From: Alphaproteobacteria bacterium
GTDB taxonomy: Bacteria; Pseudomonadota; Alphaproteobacteria; Micropepsales; Micropepsaceae
NCBI GenBank assembly: GCA_016124385.1
Contig: WGNU01000002.1
Span: forward strand, 1 to 64,000
Direction: 5' to 3'
Length of the DNA stretch: 64,000 bases
The notes below the pieces were generated by a model, which was given only the letters and a program-made list of their open reading frames with translations, was not told the DNA's origin and did no database searches. A program made the position numbers and the translations under genes. Below are positions 25,636 through 34,337 of this stretch, piece by piece (the stretch's first letter is position 1; every line of letters begins with the position of its first letter).

Positions 25636-26166
25636 CTAGTCTTGCAGCGCGTCGGCGCGCACGGGAATGCCGAAGACCTCGCCCTCGAAGACGATCTCGG
25701 CGGGGCCGAGCGCCTCCACCGCGCGGATCATCCGGCCTTTGCGGCCGAGCAGCTTGTCGGCGTGGGCGACGATCAGCTTGTTGGGCTGGGCGTGCGGGGC
25801 GCGCAGGCGCAGGGCTCGCGCCAGCGCCAATTCGCGTCCTGGATCGTTGAACATGCACAGCGCCGCGAACGCCGTCGCCGTCGAGCGCGAGACGCCCGCC
25901 CAGCAATGGACAAGCATGGGCGCGGATTGGTCCCAGGTCTCGATGAAGGCGAGGATGTTGGCGACATGGTTCTCTTCGGGCGCCGTCGCGTCGTGGCGCA
26001 CATAGGCGATGTCGTGCACGCCCAGCCGCAAATGGCGGTCGGGCAGGATGCCCTCGGGCGTGGGCACTGGGGTCTGGGGATCGAGCAAGGTGATGAGGTG
26101 GGACGGGCGGACCAACTCGACCGCCCGGGGCACCTGGCTCAGGGGACTGACGAAAATCTGAGGCAT
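25636..26166 (-). CDS. Tyrosine phosphatase-like protein
   Basis: A 176-residue protein with the cysteine phosphatase signature HCWAGVSRS (Cys88, Arg94), followed by a helical region. It resembles COG5350 proteins. The P-loop is intact, so phosphatase activity is plausible, but the substrate (protein, nucleotide or lipid) is unknown. A possible general acid region is HDATAPEENH. It lies 7 bp upstream of nadQ and 39 bp downstream of the HD hydrolase gene on the same strand. Confidence 0.82.
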   Translation of the reverse strand: MPQIFVSPLSQVPRAVELVRPSHLITLLDPQTPVPTPEGILPDRHLRLGVHDIAYVRHDATAPEENHVANILAFIETWDQSAPMLVHCWAGVSRSTATAFAALCMFNDPGRELALARALRLRAPHAQPNKLIVAHADKLLGRKGRMIRAVEALGPAEIVFEGEVFGIPVRADALQD

Positions 26167-26205
26167 TTGAGAACTATACCCCGAAATTGTGGCGCCAAGG
26201 GGACA

Positions 26206-26790
26206 TCAACTCGTCAATTCGCGAAAACGCTTGAGAAACGCACGCTGCGCGTCGGGCGGGGCTAATGGACGCAGGCGCAAATGGGGGCTGACCTTAGGGG
26301 CGCCGAAGAATTTTCGTGCCTCCGTGTCCTCAAAGCCCGCCAGCTGCACCGCCTCGGCATAGGCGACCGCCTGATCGGCCCGTTTCGTGAGGGCGGTGAG
26401 GGCCGCCGGTATCTCTGCCGGCAGGCCGAAGCGCAGATGGATCGCCGCCATCAGCCGCCGCTCGAAGGCCTTGTAGTCGATGCCGACCGCCGCCTTGAAG
26501 GGGCTGATGAGATCGCCGATCACGTATTCGGCGGCGTCGTGGAGGAGGGCGGCCAAGCGCCAGTCGCGCGCGATGCGCGGGCGCAGTTCCCCCGCCACGC
26601 GCTCGACCAGCAGCGAGTGCTGCGCGACCGAGAAGGCGTGCGCGCCCTTCGTCTGGCCGTTCCAGCGCGCGACCCGCGCGAGGCCGTGCGCGATGTCCTC
26701 GATTTCGATGTCGAAGGGGGAGGGATCGAGGAGATCGAGCCTGCGGCCACTCAACATGCGCTGCCAGGCGCGGGGAGGGGGGCTAGCCAT
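26206..26790 (-). CDS. HD-domain hydrolase (YfbR-like)
   Basis: A 194-residue metal-dependent phosphohydrolase. The His-Asp motif is clear: FSVAQHSLLVERV supplies the first His, and RLAALLHDAAEYVIGDLISPFK supplies HD, with a later Asp in KRADQAVAYAEAVQL. The overall order resembles YfbR-type 5'-deoxynucleotidases. The ATG at 26790 has only a weak ribosome site. It heads the operon leading to the tyrosine phosphatase and nadQ, which suggests a nucleotide-related role. It diverges from the Lon-like protease gene. Confidence 0.82.
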   Translation of the reverse strand: MASPPPRAWQRMLSGRRLDLLDPSPFDIEIEDIAHGLARVARWNGQTKGAHAFSVAQHSLLVERVAGELRPRIARDWRLAALLHDAAEYVIGDLISPFKAAVGIDYKAFERRLMAAIHLRFGLPAEIPAALTALTKRADQAVAYAEAVQLAGFEDTEARKFFGAPKVSPHLRLRPLAPPDAQRAFLKRFRELTS

Positions 26791-26874
26791 GGCGCGCTCA
26801 ATTTGTGAAGGCTCGGGTGAGAACAACAACACGTCCCGCGCCGCACAGGTTGCGGGGACGAAGGGAGATGCGCG

Positions 26875-29331
26875 ATGAGCGCTACGCGCCGCACCGCCAA
26901 AAAGCAACCACGCCGCGCCGCGCCCGCGCCGGGCGGCGTCCGCGCGCTTGAGGTCGAGGCGCTCGCGTGGCGATGCGATCCCGCGCTCGTGGGCTGCACA
27001 AATTCGAGCGAGCTGCCGGAGGTCGAGGCGCCGGTCGGCCAGGAGCGCGCGCTCAACGCGGTCGCGTTCGCCGCCGACATCGCGCAAGGGGGCTTCAACG
27101 CTTTCGTGATGGGGCCGGCGGGAAGCGGCAAGCACACGGCTGTTCGCGCGCTCCTGGAAGACCGCGCCGCGCGGCGCCCGGCGCCGTGCGACTGGGCCTA
27201 TGTCTATAATTTCGCCGATCCGCTCCGCCCGCGCGTCCTCCATCTCGATTCGGGAACGGGCCTGCGCCTGCGCGACGGGATGCGCCAGCTCATCGATGAT
27301 CTGAAGACCTCGCTGCCTGCGATCTTCGAGAGCGATGAATACCGCCAGCGCCGCCAGACGCTCGAGCAGACCTTCGTCGCCGAGCAGGAAGCGGTGATCG
27401 AGGAATTGCGCAAGGCGGCCGCCGAGCGCGGGCTCGCGCTCGTCAACACGCAGAACGGGCCGACCTTCGCCGCCGTCAAAGACAACGCGATCGTCACGCC
27501 CGAAGCCTTTAACGCACTGCCCGAGGAGGAACGCGCGGCGATCATCAAGGCGATCGAGGAGATGCAGGCCCGACTCGGCGAGCACATGTTCCGCCTGCCG
27601 CGCGCGCAGCGCCGGCGGCGCGACGCGATCCGCGCGCTCAACCAGGACGTCGCGGCCGTTGCGGTGCGGGGCGTCATCGATGATCTCACGGAGGTCTTCG
27701 CCGCCCATACCGACGCGAACGAGTTCCTGTCCCAGGTCGAGAAGGATCTCGTCGAGAACGTCCATTTCTTCCTGCCGAGCGGCGAGGAGGAGGAGGGCGC
27801 CGCCACGGCCGCCGCGCGCATCGGGCCGCTTCGGCGCTACGAGGTGAACGTGATCGTCACGAACGATCCCGCCAAGGGTGCGCCGCTGATCGAGGAGGTG
27901 CATCCCACGCTCAGCAATCTCGTCGGGCGGATCGAGCACGTGGCGCAGATGGGCGCGCTCGTCAGCGATTTCACGCTGATCCGCGCGGGCGCGCTCCACC
28001 GCGCCAATGGCGGCATCTTGATGATCGACGCGCGGCGCGTGCTGAGCCAACCCTTCGCGTGGGAAGCGCTCAAGCGCGCGCTCCGGGCGGGCGAGATCCG
28101 GATCGATCACCCCGCCGACGGCGCGATGATGATCTCGACCGTCACGCTTTCGCCCGACCCGATCCCGCTCGACGTGAAGATCATCCTGTTCGGTGAGCGC
28201 GAGATTTTCTTGCTGCTCGCGCAGGCCGATCCCGATTTCGCCGATCACTTCAAGGTGCAGGCCGATTTCAGCGAGACGGTGGCCCGCGACGAGGCGGCCG
28301 TGCGCGCGCTCGCGGCCCAGATCGCGACGATCGCAAGGCGCTCCAAAACCCGTTCGCTCGATGCGCCCGCGCTCGCGCGGCTCATCGAGCACGCGGCGCG
28401 GCTGTCAGGCGAGGGTGACCGGCTGCTCGTGATGGTGACGCCCCTCGCCGACCTCGTGCGCGAGGCCGATCATCTGGCCGCCAACGCGGGCGCCGCGATG
28501 GTGGCGGCCGAACACGTCACCGCCGCGATCGAGCAGCAGATCCACCGCGCCAATCGCGTGCGCGAGCGCCAGCAGGAGGCGATCCTGGAGGAAAAATTCC
28601 TGATCGCGACGCAGGGCGAGGCGATCGGCCAGATCAACGGGCTCTCGGTGACAGGGTTCGGCGGCATCAGCTTCGGCCGGCCGACGCGGATCACGGCGAG
28701 CGTCGGACCGGGCGCAGGCGAGGTCGTCGACATCGAACGCGAGGTGGCGCTCGGCGGGCCGATCCATTCGAAGGGCATGCTGATCCTGCAGGGCTATCTG
28801 CGCGCGCGTTTTGCGACCACGCGGCCGCTTTCGCTGCGCGCGAGCCTCGTCTTCGAGCAGAGCTATGGCGGCGTCGACGGCGACAGCGCGAGCGCGGCGG
28901 AGTTGCTGACGCTCCTTTCCGCGATCGCGGAGGTGCCGCTTCGCCAAGACCTCGCAATCACCGGCTCGGTCAACCAGCACGGCGCGATCCAGGTGATCGG
29001 CGGGGCGAACGAGAAAATCGAGGGCTTCTTCGACATCTGCGCCAAGCGCGGGCTGACCGGGCGGCAGGGCGTCGCGATCCCCATCGGCAATGTCAGCTCG
29101 CTGATGCTGCGGGCGGACGTGATCGAGGCGGCGCGGCGGCGCCAGTTCCACATCTATCCGCTCTCGACGATCGATGAGGCGATCCGCCTCTTCACGGGCC
29201 TGCTGGCGGGCACGACCCGGACGGCCGCCTTCGCGCGCGGCAGTTTCAGCGAGAAGGTCGCCAAGCGGCTCGATTCCTTCTGGAAGCTGCGCATGGCGGC
29301 AAACGGGCCGCGGCGACGCCGCAAGGGTTGA
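26875..29331 (+). CDS. Lon-family ATP-dependent protease (YcbZ/LonB-like)
   Basis: An 818-residue AAA+ serine protease. The Walker A is GPAGSGKHT (80-88). A coiled-coil insertion follows at about 125-260. The C-terminal protease domain has the Ser-Lys dyad: Ser671 in GGVDGDSASAAELL and Lys714 in GGANEKIEGFFDIC. It lacks the Lon N-terminal substrate domain and matches the shorter Lon-related family with an AAA_32-type region (E. coli YcbZ is similar). It would degrade misfolded or specific regulatory proteins. The ATG at 26875 follows GAAGGGAG. Confidence 0.92.
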   Translation: MSATRRTAKKQPRRAAPAPGGVRALEVEALAWRCDPALVGCTNSSELPEVEAPVGQERALNAVAFAADIAQGGFNAFVMGPAGSGKHTAVRALLEDRAARRPAPCDWAYVYNFADPLRPRVLHLDSGTGLRLRDGMRQLIDDLKTSLPAIFESDEYRQRRQTLEQTFVAEQEAVIEELRKAAAERGLALVNTQNGPTFAAVKDNAIVTPEAFNALPEEERAAIIKAIEEMQARLGEHMFRLPRAQRRRRDAIRALNQDVAAVAVRGVIDDLTEVFAAHTDANEFLSQVEKDLVENVHFFLPSGEEEEGAATAAARIGPLRRYEVNVIVTNDPAKGAPLIEEVHPTLSNLVGRIEHVAQMGALVSDFTLIRAGALHRANGGILMIDARRVLSQPFAWEALKRALRAGEIRIDHPADGAMMISTVTLSPDPIPLDVKIILFGEREIFLLLAQADPDFADHFKVQADFSETVARDEAAVRALAAQIATIARRSKTRSLDAPALARLIEHAARLSGEGDRLLVMVTPLADLVREADHLAANAGAAMVAAEHVTAAIEQQIHRANRVRERQQEAILEEKFLIATQGEAIGQINGLSVTGFGGISFGRPTRITASVGPGAGEVVDIEREVALGGPIHSKGMLILQGYLRARFATTRPLSLRASLVFEQSYGGVDGDSASAAELLTLLSAIAEVPLRQDLAITGSVNQHGAIQVIGGANEKIEGFFDICAKRGLTGRQGVAIPIGNVSSLMLRADVIEAARRRQFHIYPLSTIDEAIRLFTGLLAGTTRTAAFARGSFSEKVAKRLDSFWKLRMAANGPRRRRKG

Positions 29332-29394
29332 CCTTGGTCAACGCGCGGTCCATCGATCACAGGTAAATTCCGCCGTCGTCATTGGAGGTCGGCC

Positions 29395-30264
29395 ATGACT
29401 TATCGCAAGATTCTCGTCCCCCTCGTCGGTCGCCCGCGCGACGCGACGGCGCTTTCGGCGGCGTTCGATATCGCCAAGCGGTTCAACGCGCATGTCGCCG
29501 CGTTCGTCGTCATGCCGGACCCGGCCGAGGCGCTGCCCTTCATGGGCGAGGGCCTGTCGGGCGCGGTCGTCCAAGAGATCATCGAGGCGTCCAAATCGGC
29601 GGGTCAGAAGACGATCGCCGCCGCCCAGGAAACGCTGAAGCAGATCGCGGGCAAGGCGGGCGTGCCGATCGTCGATCATCCAGGCGCGCGGGAAGTCGCA
29701 ACGGCGGCGCTGCGCGTCACCACCGGCAATTTCGCGGACGCGGTGGAGGCGGAATCGCGCCTCAGCGATCTTTGCGTCTTCGGCGAGATGGCGTCGGGCG
29801 ATGATTTCGCGCTCCGCGAGGCGCTCGAGACCGCGCTCGTGGAGAGCGGCCGGCCGGTGTTCGTGACCCCCAAAGGCGGGCTTCAGGCGTTCGGCGAGCG
29901 CGTCGCCATCGGCTATGACGGGGGCGCGGCGGCCGCGCACGCGGTCCACGCGGCGCTGCCGTTCCTCGCGCGCGCCAAGCAGATCGACCTCTTCGTCATC
30001 TCGGGCAGCCAGAAGGCGCTGCGCAAGCTCGAACCCTTGCGCGACTATCTCAGCCTGCGGGGCCTCACCTCGACCGAACATGTCGTCGATCCGGCCGGCA
30101 AGGGCGTCGGCGCCGCGCTCCTCGAGGCGGCATCGCGCGCGAAAGCCGATCTCCTCGTCATCGGCGGCTACGGCCACAGCCGCCTGCAGGAATTTGTGCT
30201 GGGCGGCGTGACGCGGCACATTCTCGCCGAGGCCGCGCCGATGCCCGTCGTCATGGCGCATTAG
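29395..30264 (+). CDS. Universal stress protein, tandem UspA domains
   Basis: A 289-residue protein with two UspA domains. The first spans about 1-150 and lacks a clear ATP motif; the second (about 155-289) ends in GGYGHSRLQEFVLGGVTRHIL, the G-x2-G-x9-G-(S/T) ATP-binding signature. Such proteins bind nucleotides and act in stress survival. The ATG at 29395 follows GGAGG. The small acidic protein gene lies 42 bp downstream and may be cotranscribed. Confidence 0.9.
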   Translation: MTYRKILVPLVGRPRDATALSAAFDIAKRFNAHVAAFVVMPDPAEALPFMGEGLSGAVVQEIIEASKSAGQKTIAAAQETLKQIAGKAGVPIVDHPGAREVATAALRVTTGNFADAVEAESRLSDLCVFGEMASGDDFALREALETALVESGRPVFVTPKGGLQAFGERVAIGYDGGAAAAHAVHAALPFLARAKQIDLFVISGSQKALRKLEPLRDYLSLRGLTSTEHVVDPAGKGVGAALLEAASRAKADLLVIGGYGHSRLQEFVLGGVTRHILAEAAPMPVVMAH

Positions 30265-30306
30265 CGGCCCCTCGGCACCCACAAGAAATCTCGGTAAAGG
30301 ATTCCC

Positions 30307-30672
30307 ATGACCCTCAAGCGCGTTCGCATGGAACTGGCCCGCAGTCCTGGCTTTCCCGACGGCTCGGCCCGCCACGGCTATGAATTCGTCGCGCCGATCA
30401 ACGAGGACGGCCAACTCGACGCCAGCGCGTGGCGCGAGAACCGCAAGGCCTGCACGGTGCGCCGCTTCTGGGCGGACGAGCCGCAGGAGGAGGGCCTGCT
30501 GCGCCACTCCAAGAAGCACTGGTATTTCGACTACGACGACGAGGAGGAGGCGGACGACGAGCCGCTCTTCAAGCTCGACCGGCATCAGATCGTCGAGGGC
30601 GAGTACCTGTCCGTCACGGAACCGGACGGCAAGCTCTACGCGTTCAAGATCAAGAGCGTGCAGCCGGTATAA
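30307..30672 (+). CDS. Conserved small acidic protein of unknown function
   Basis: A 121-residue protein not matched to a named family. The middle carries a strongly acidic run (DYDDEEEADDEP, about 79-90) and the end has FKLDRHQIVEGEYLSV followed by YAFKIKSVQPV, a likely small beta-rich fold. Two tryptophans and an HGYEFVAPIN motif are present; there are no membrane segments or signal. The ATG at 30307 follows AAAGGA. It follows the universal stress protein gene and is followed by a REP-like element. Confidence 0.75.
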   Translation: MTLKRVRMELARSPGFPDGSARHGYEFVAPINEDGQLDASAWRENRKACTVRRFWADEPQEEGLLRHSKKHWYFDYDDEEEADDEPLFKLDRHQIVEGEYLSVTEPDGKLYAFKIKSVQPV

Positions 30673-30680
30673 GTCTCGGT

Positions 30681-30764
30681 GTCATGCTCCGCGCAGGCGG
30701 AGCATCCACGACTGTGTCTCGGCGCCATCGAAGGCGTGGATGGTCCGCCTCCGCGGACCATGAC
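30681..30764. repeat. REP-like bipartite palindromic element, copy 2
   Basis: The left arm (30681-30710) contains ATGCTCCGC/GCGGAGCAT around GCAG. The right arm (30735-30764) contains ATGGTCCGC/GCGGACCAT around CTCC. Arms are inverted and keep the GTCATG...CATCCACG frame also seen in copy 1 at 19840-19939. It sits between two convergent gene ends, the usual place for REP elements. Confidence 0.75.
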
Positions 30765-30775
30765 GCCAGGGATTT

Positions 30776-31897
30776 TCAAAGCTTCCTGACGATCACGCTG
30801 CCGGCGGAATAGCCCGCGCCGAACGAGCAGATGAGGCCGAGGTCTCCCGCGCTCAGATCCTCGCTGTATTTGTGGAATGCGATGATCGAGCCGGCCGAGC
30901 TGGTGTTCGCGTATTCATCGAGGATGTTCGGCGCCTCGCCCGGCAGGGGATCGCGGCCGAGCACGCGGCGCGCGATGAAATCGTTCATGTTGATGTTGGC
31001 CTGATGCAGCCAGAGGCGCTTCAGGGCCGCGACGTCGAGCTTCTCGTCCGCCAGATGCTGGACGATCATCTCGGCGACCATCGGCACCACGTCCTTGAAG
31101 ACCTTGCGGCCCTCCTGAACGAACAGCTTGTCCGGGTTGTCGCGGGCTTCCGGCGCGCCGCGATTGAGGAAGCCGAAATTGTTGCGGATGTTGTTCGAGA
31201 ACTGCGTCTTCAGCCGTGTGCTGAGGATCTCCCAGGCGTTCGGCGCGCTCGTCTCCTCCACGCGCTCCAGCAGGATGGCGGTCGCGACGTCGCCGAAGAT
31301 GAAATGGCTGTCGCGGTCGCGCCAATTGAGGTGGCCCGAGCAGATCTCCGGGTTGACCACCAAGAGCGCGCGCGCGTGGCCGGCGCGGATCATGTCGGCG
31401 GCGGCCTGGATGCCGAACGTGGCCGAGGAGCACGCGACATTCATGTCGAAGCCGAAGCCCTCGATGCCGAGCGCGTCTTGGATCTCGATCGCCATTGCGG
31501 GGTAGGGGCGCTGCATGTTGGAGGCGGCGCAGAGCACGCCGTCGATGTCCTTCGCGCCCCGCCCGGCGCGCTCCATCGCCTCGCGGGCTGCCGCGACCGC
31601 CATCTCGGCGAGAATGGCGATCTCTTCGTTCGGCCGCTCGGGGATCGTGGGCGCCATGCGCTCGATGTCGAGGATGCCCGACTTGTTCACCACGTAGCGG
31701 GCCTTGATGCCGGAGGCCTTCACGATGAACTCGACGCTCGATTCCTGAAGCGCCGGGCGCTGGCCGGCCGCGATTTCCGTCGCGTGGCGGGCGTTTTCCG
31801 CGCGCACATAGGCGTTGAAGCTTTCGACCAGCTCGGCGTTCGAGATGCTCTCCGTGGGCGTCAGGAGGCCGGTCGCACTGATGGCGATGCGTGTCAT
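30776..31897 (-). CDS. 3-oxoacyl-ACP synthase III (FabH-like)
   Basis: A 373-residue thiolase-fold ketosynthase. The catalytic Cys is in NVACSSATFGIQ, His in LWLHQANINMN and Asn in EYANTSSAGS, giving the Cys-His-Asn triad of FabH-type enzymes. It is about 50 residues longer than E. coli FabH, so it belongs to a long FabH-like subgroup that may make specialised acyl chains and may not be the housekeeping initiator. The ATG at 31897 follows GAGGGGGG. It stands alone, divergent from queC. Confidence 0.88.
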   Translation of the reverse strand: MTRIAISATGLLTPTESISNAELVESFNAYVRAENARHATEIAAGQRPALQESSVEFIVKASGIKARYVVNKSGILDIERMAPTIPERPNEEIAILAEMAVAAAREAMERAGRGAKDIDGVLCAASNMQRPYPAMAIEIQDALGIEGFGFDMNVACSSATFGIQAAADMIRAGHARALLVVNPEICSGHLNWRDRDSHFIFGDVATAILLERVEETSAPNAWEILSTRLKTQFSNNIRNNFGFLNRGAPEARDNPDKLFVQEGRKVFKDVVPMVAEMIVQHLADEKLDVAALKRLWLHQANINMNDFIARRVLGRDPLPGEAPNILDEYANTSSAGSIIAFHKYSEDLSAGDLGLICSFGAGYSAGSVIVRKL

Positions 31898-32069
31898 GGG
31901 CGTTCCCCCCTCATGGGCCAACCGGGCCCGATTCGGCCGGCGTTTCGCCGTTTGCTTTGGCATAGACCATTCGCCCTAGGCGCGGGAGGGAAATCACACT
32001 TCGTGTCCACTATGTTGCGGTTGCGGCTCCGGGCGCGGTATGAGCCCCCAAGCCATTGGGAGAATTCGC

Positions 32070-32807
32070 GTGTCGGAGGGTGAGCGGGCGCTGGTGCTGT
32101 TCTCGGGCGGTCAGGATTCGACCGTGGCGCTGGCCTGGGCGCTGTCGCGGTTCCAAAAGGTCGAGACGCTCGGCTTCGACTACGGCCAGCGGCACCGGGT
32201 GGAGCTCGACCAGCGGCCGATCGTGCTGGGGCGGATCAAGACCGAGTTCAAGGACTGGTCGCGCCGGCTGGGCCAAGACCATGTGCTCAAGCTCGACGTG
32301 CTGAAGGATCTGGGGGGCTCGGCCCTCACGGACGCGGTCGCGATCGGCATGGGCGCGCAAGGGTTGCCGACGACGTTCGTGCCGGGGCGCAACCTCCTTT
32401 TCTTCACGCTGGCGGCGGCGGTCGCCTACCGGCGCGGGATCAAGCGGCTGGTCGGGGGCATGTGCGAGACGGATTATTCCGGCTATCCCGATTGCCGCGA
32501 CGACACGCTGAAGGCGCTCCAGGCCGCGATCAATCTCGGCATGGACAAGCGCTTCGTGATCGATACGCCCCTCATGTGGATCGACAAGGCGGGGACGTTC
32601 GCGCTCGGCGAGGAATTGGGCGGGGACGCGTTCCTCACGCTCCTGATCGAGGAAACCCACACCTGCTATGAGGGCGACCGCAAGCATCGCCAGGATTGGG
32701 GCTATGGCTGCGGCAAATGCCCGGCCTGCGCGCTGCGCGCGGGGGGATGGGAGCGCTATGTCGCGGCCCGCAAGGAGACGCGCGGAGGCTGGGGCTGGCG
32801 GCCATGA
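32070..32807 (+). CDS. queC: 7-cyano-7-deazaguanine synthase
   Basis: A 245-residue enzyme that converts 7-carboxy-7-deazaguanine to preQ0 with ATP and ammonia. The PP-loop motif FSGGQDST is near the N-terminus, and the Zn-binding cysteines lie in HTCYEG and [10 protein letters not shown] at the C-terminus. A GTG at 32070 follows TTGGGAGAATTCGC and is my preferred start; an ATG at 32040 would add ten residues. It overlaps queE by four bases. The group queC-queE-queD-queF makes the queuosine precursor preQ1. Confidence 0.93.
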   Translation: MSEGERALVLFSGGQDSTVALAWALSRFQKVETLGFDYGQRHRVELDQRPIVLGRIKTEFKDWSRRLGQDHVLKLDVLKDLGGSALTDAVAIGMGAQGLPTTFVPGRNLLFFTLAAAVAYRRGIKRLVGGMCETDYSGYPDCRDDTLKALQAAINLGMDKRFVIDTPLMWIDKAGTFALGEELGGDAFLTLLIEETHTCYEGDRKHRQDWGYGCGKCPACALRAGGWERYVAARKETRGGWGWRP

Positions 32808-33454
32808 GCGGCGGCGGGCGCCAGTACAGCGTCAAGGAGTGCTTCTATACGCTGCAGGGCGAGGGCGCGCGCACGGGGCGGGCGGCGGTTTTCCTGCGCT
32901 TTTCGGGATGCAATCTCTGGAGCGGGCGCGAGGCCGATCGCGACAGCGCCGTCTGCACCTTCTGCGATACGGATTTCATCGGCACGGACGGCGCGGGCGG
33001 CGGGCGCTTCGCCTCGCCCGAGGCGCTCGCCACCCATGTCGCGGCGCGCTGGCCGGGCGCGGGCGGGGGCGCGCGCTATGTCGTCTGCACGGGCGGGGAG
33101 CCGCTCCTCCAGCTCGACCCGCCCTTGATCGCCGCGCTCCACGCGGAGGGTTTCGAGATCGCGATCGAGACGAACGGCACGCTGCCGGTACCGGCGGGCA
33201 TCGATTGGGTGTGCGTCAGCCCCAAGGCCGAGGCGCGGCTCGCGACAACCAGCGGCGATGAGCTGAAGCTCGTCTACCCGCAGAACGACGCGCCGCCCGA
33301 GCGGTTCGCGGGCCTCGCGTTCTCGCATTTCTTCCTTCAGCCGATGGATGGGCCCGCGCGCGCCGCAAATACCCAGGCCGCCATCGCCTATTGCCTCGCC
33401 CATCCGCGCTGGCGGCTCAGCCTTCAGACGCACAAGGTGCTCGGCATTCCTTAA
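32804..33454 (+). CDS. queE: 7-carboxy-7-deazaguanine synthase (radical SAM)
   Basis: A 216-residue radical SAM enzyme that rearranges 6-carboxytetrahydropterin to 7-carboxy-7-deazaguanine. The cluster-binding cysteines are in [20 protein letters not shown], a CX14CX2C pattern instead of the classical CX3CX2C; this spacing is known for a subset of Que[18 protein letters not shown] and IETNGT blocks are present. It starts inside the queC stop (ATGA), indicating translational coupling. Confidence 0.92.
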   Translation: MSGGGRQYSVKECFYTLQGEGARTGRAAVFLRFSGCNLWSGREADRDSAVCTFCDTDFIGTDGAGGGRFASPEALATHVAARWPGAGGGARYVVCTGGEPLLQLDPPLIAALHAEGFEIAIETNGTLPVPAGIDWVCVSPKAEARLATTSGDELKLVYPQNDAPPERFAGLAFSHFFLQPMDGPARAANTQAAIAYCLAHPRWRLSLQTHKVLGIP

Positions 33455-33482
33455 CGCTCCGCCGCTTTCGCTTTGGCCGGAC

Positions 33483-33875
33483 ATGGTCTATCTCCTCGCC
33501 CCCATGTTCGAGATCACCAAAGCCTTCCAGTTCGACGCCGCGCATTTCCTGCCCCATGCCGCACCCGGCCATCCCAATGCGCGGGTGCATGGGCATTCCT
33601 TCACTGTGGAAGTGACGCTTCAGGGCGTGCCGGACCCCAAGACCGGGCTCATCGTCGATTTCGCGACGATCGAGGCGGAGCTCGCCCAATTGCGCGAGGG
33701 GCTCGACCATCATTTCCTCAACGAGATCGAGGATCTGGGCGCGCCGACGCTGGAGAACCTCGCGCGCTATATCTTCGAGCGGTTGAGCCGGCGTCTCAAC
33801 GGCCTCACGCGCGTCACCGTTCGCCGGCCGAGCTGCCGGGAGGCGTGCACCTATCAGCCGGCGAGCCGAGGCTGA
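33483..33875 (+). CDS. queD: 6-carboxytetrahydropterin synthase family protein
   Basis: A 130-residue member of the PTPS/QueD family, expected to make 6-carboxytetrahydropterin from dihydroneopterin triphosphate. Zn ligands are His21, His36 and His38 (FDAAHFL, VHGHSF), and the later LDHHFLN block is present. The usual catalytic Cys of the CxxxHGH motif is Asn32 here ([10 protein letters not shown]), see findings. Starts at 33483 and 33504 are both possible; the second aligns better with relatives. It lies between queE and queF, with its stop overlapping the queF ATG by one base. Confidence 0.86.
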   Translation: MVYLLAPMFEITKAFQFDAAHFLPHAAPGHPNARVHGHSFTVEVTLQGVPDPKTGLIVDFATIEAELAQLREGLDHHFLNEIEDLGAPTLENLARYIFERLSRRLNGLTRVTVRRPSCREACTYQPASRG

Positions 33876-34336
33876 TGGCGCCTCGCGCGAAGAGCAAGCC
33901 CCAGCTCGGCCGCGCGGTCGCTCTGCCGGCCTCGCCGGACGAGGCGGTGCTGGACGCGGTCGCCAACCCCCATCCGGACACGGATTATCTCGTGCGCTTC
34001 ACCGCGCCCGAATTCACGAGCCTTTGCCCGGTGACGGGCCAGCCCGATTTCGCGCATCTCGTGATCGACTACGCACCCGCCAAGCGCATCGTCGAATCCA
34101 AATCGCTGAAGCTCTATCTCGCCTCGTTCCGCAATCATGCGGCGTTTCATGAGGCATGCACGCTGGCGATCGGCAAGCGCGTCATCGCGGCGATCGCGCC
34201 CAAATGGCTGCGGATCGGCGGCTATTGGTATCCGCGCGGCGGCATGCCAATCGATGTATTCTGGGAAACGGGACGACGCCCGAAAGATCTGTGGGTCCCT
34301 GAACAAGGCGTCGCGCCCTATCGCGGGAGGGGCTGA
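33875..34336 (+). CDS. queF: preQ1 synthase (NADPH-dependent 7-cyano-7-deazaguanine reductase)
   Basis: A 153-residue enzyme of the short, unimodular QueF type that reduces preQ0 to preQ1. The catalytic Cys51 and Asp58 are in [14 protein letters not shown], and [20 protein letters not shown] is the QueF-specific substrate block. It is related to GTP cyclohydrolase I folds. The ATG overlaps the queD stop (TGATG). Having queC, E, D and F together leaves only a GTP cyclohydrolase I to be encoded elsewhere. Confidence 0.94.
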   Translation: MAPRAKSKPQLGRAVALPASPDEAVLDAVANPHPDTDYLVRFTAPEFTSLCPVTGQPDFAHLVIDYAPAKRIVESKSLKLYLASFRNHAAFHEACTLAIGKRVIAAIAPKWLRIGGYWYPRGGMPIDVFWETGRRPKDLWVPEQGVAPYRGRG

Positions 34337-34337
34337 G

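Noticed and set aside
26791-28392. Long upstream extension of the HD hydrolase frame
   Set aside because: It is antisense to the Lon-like protease gene; HD proteins of this type are about 190 residues.
31898-32069. Possible preQ1 riboswitch before queC
   Set aside because: No preQ1 aptamer landmarks (such as an A-rich 3' tail pairing with a C-rich loop) are visible; an ordinary promoter is enough.
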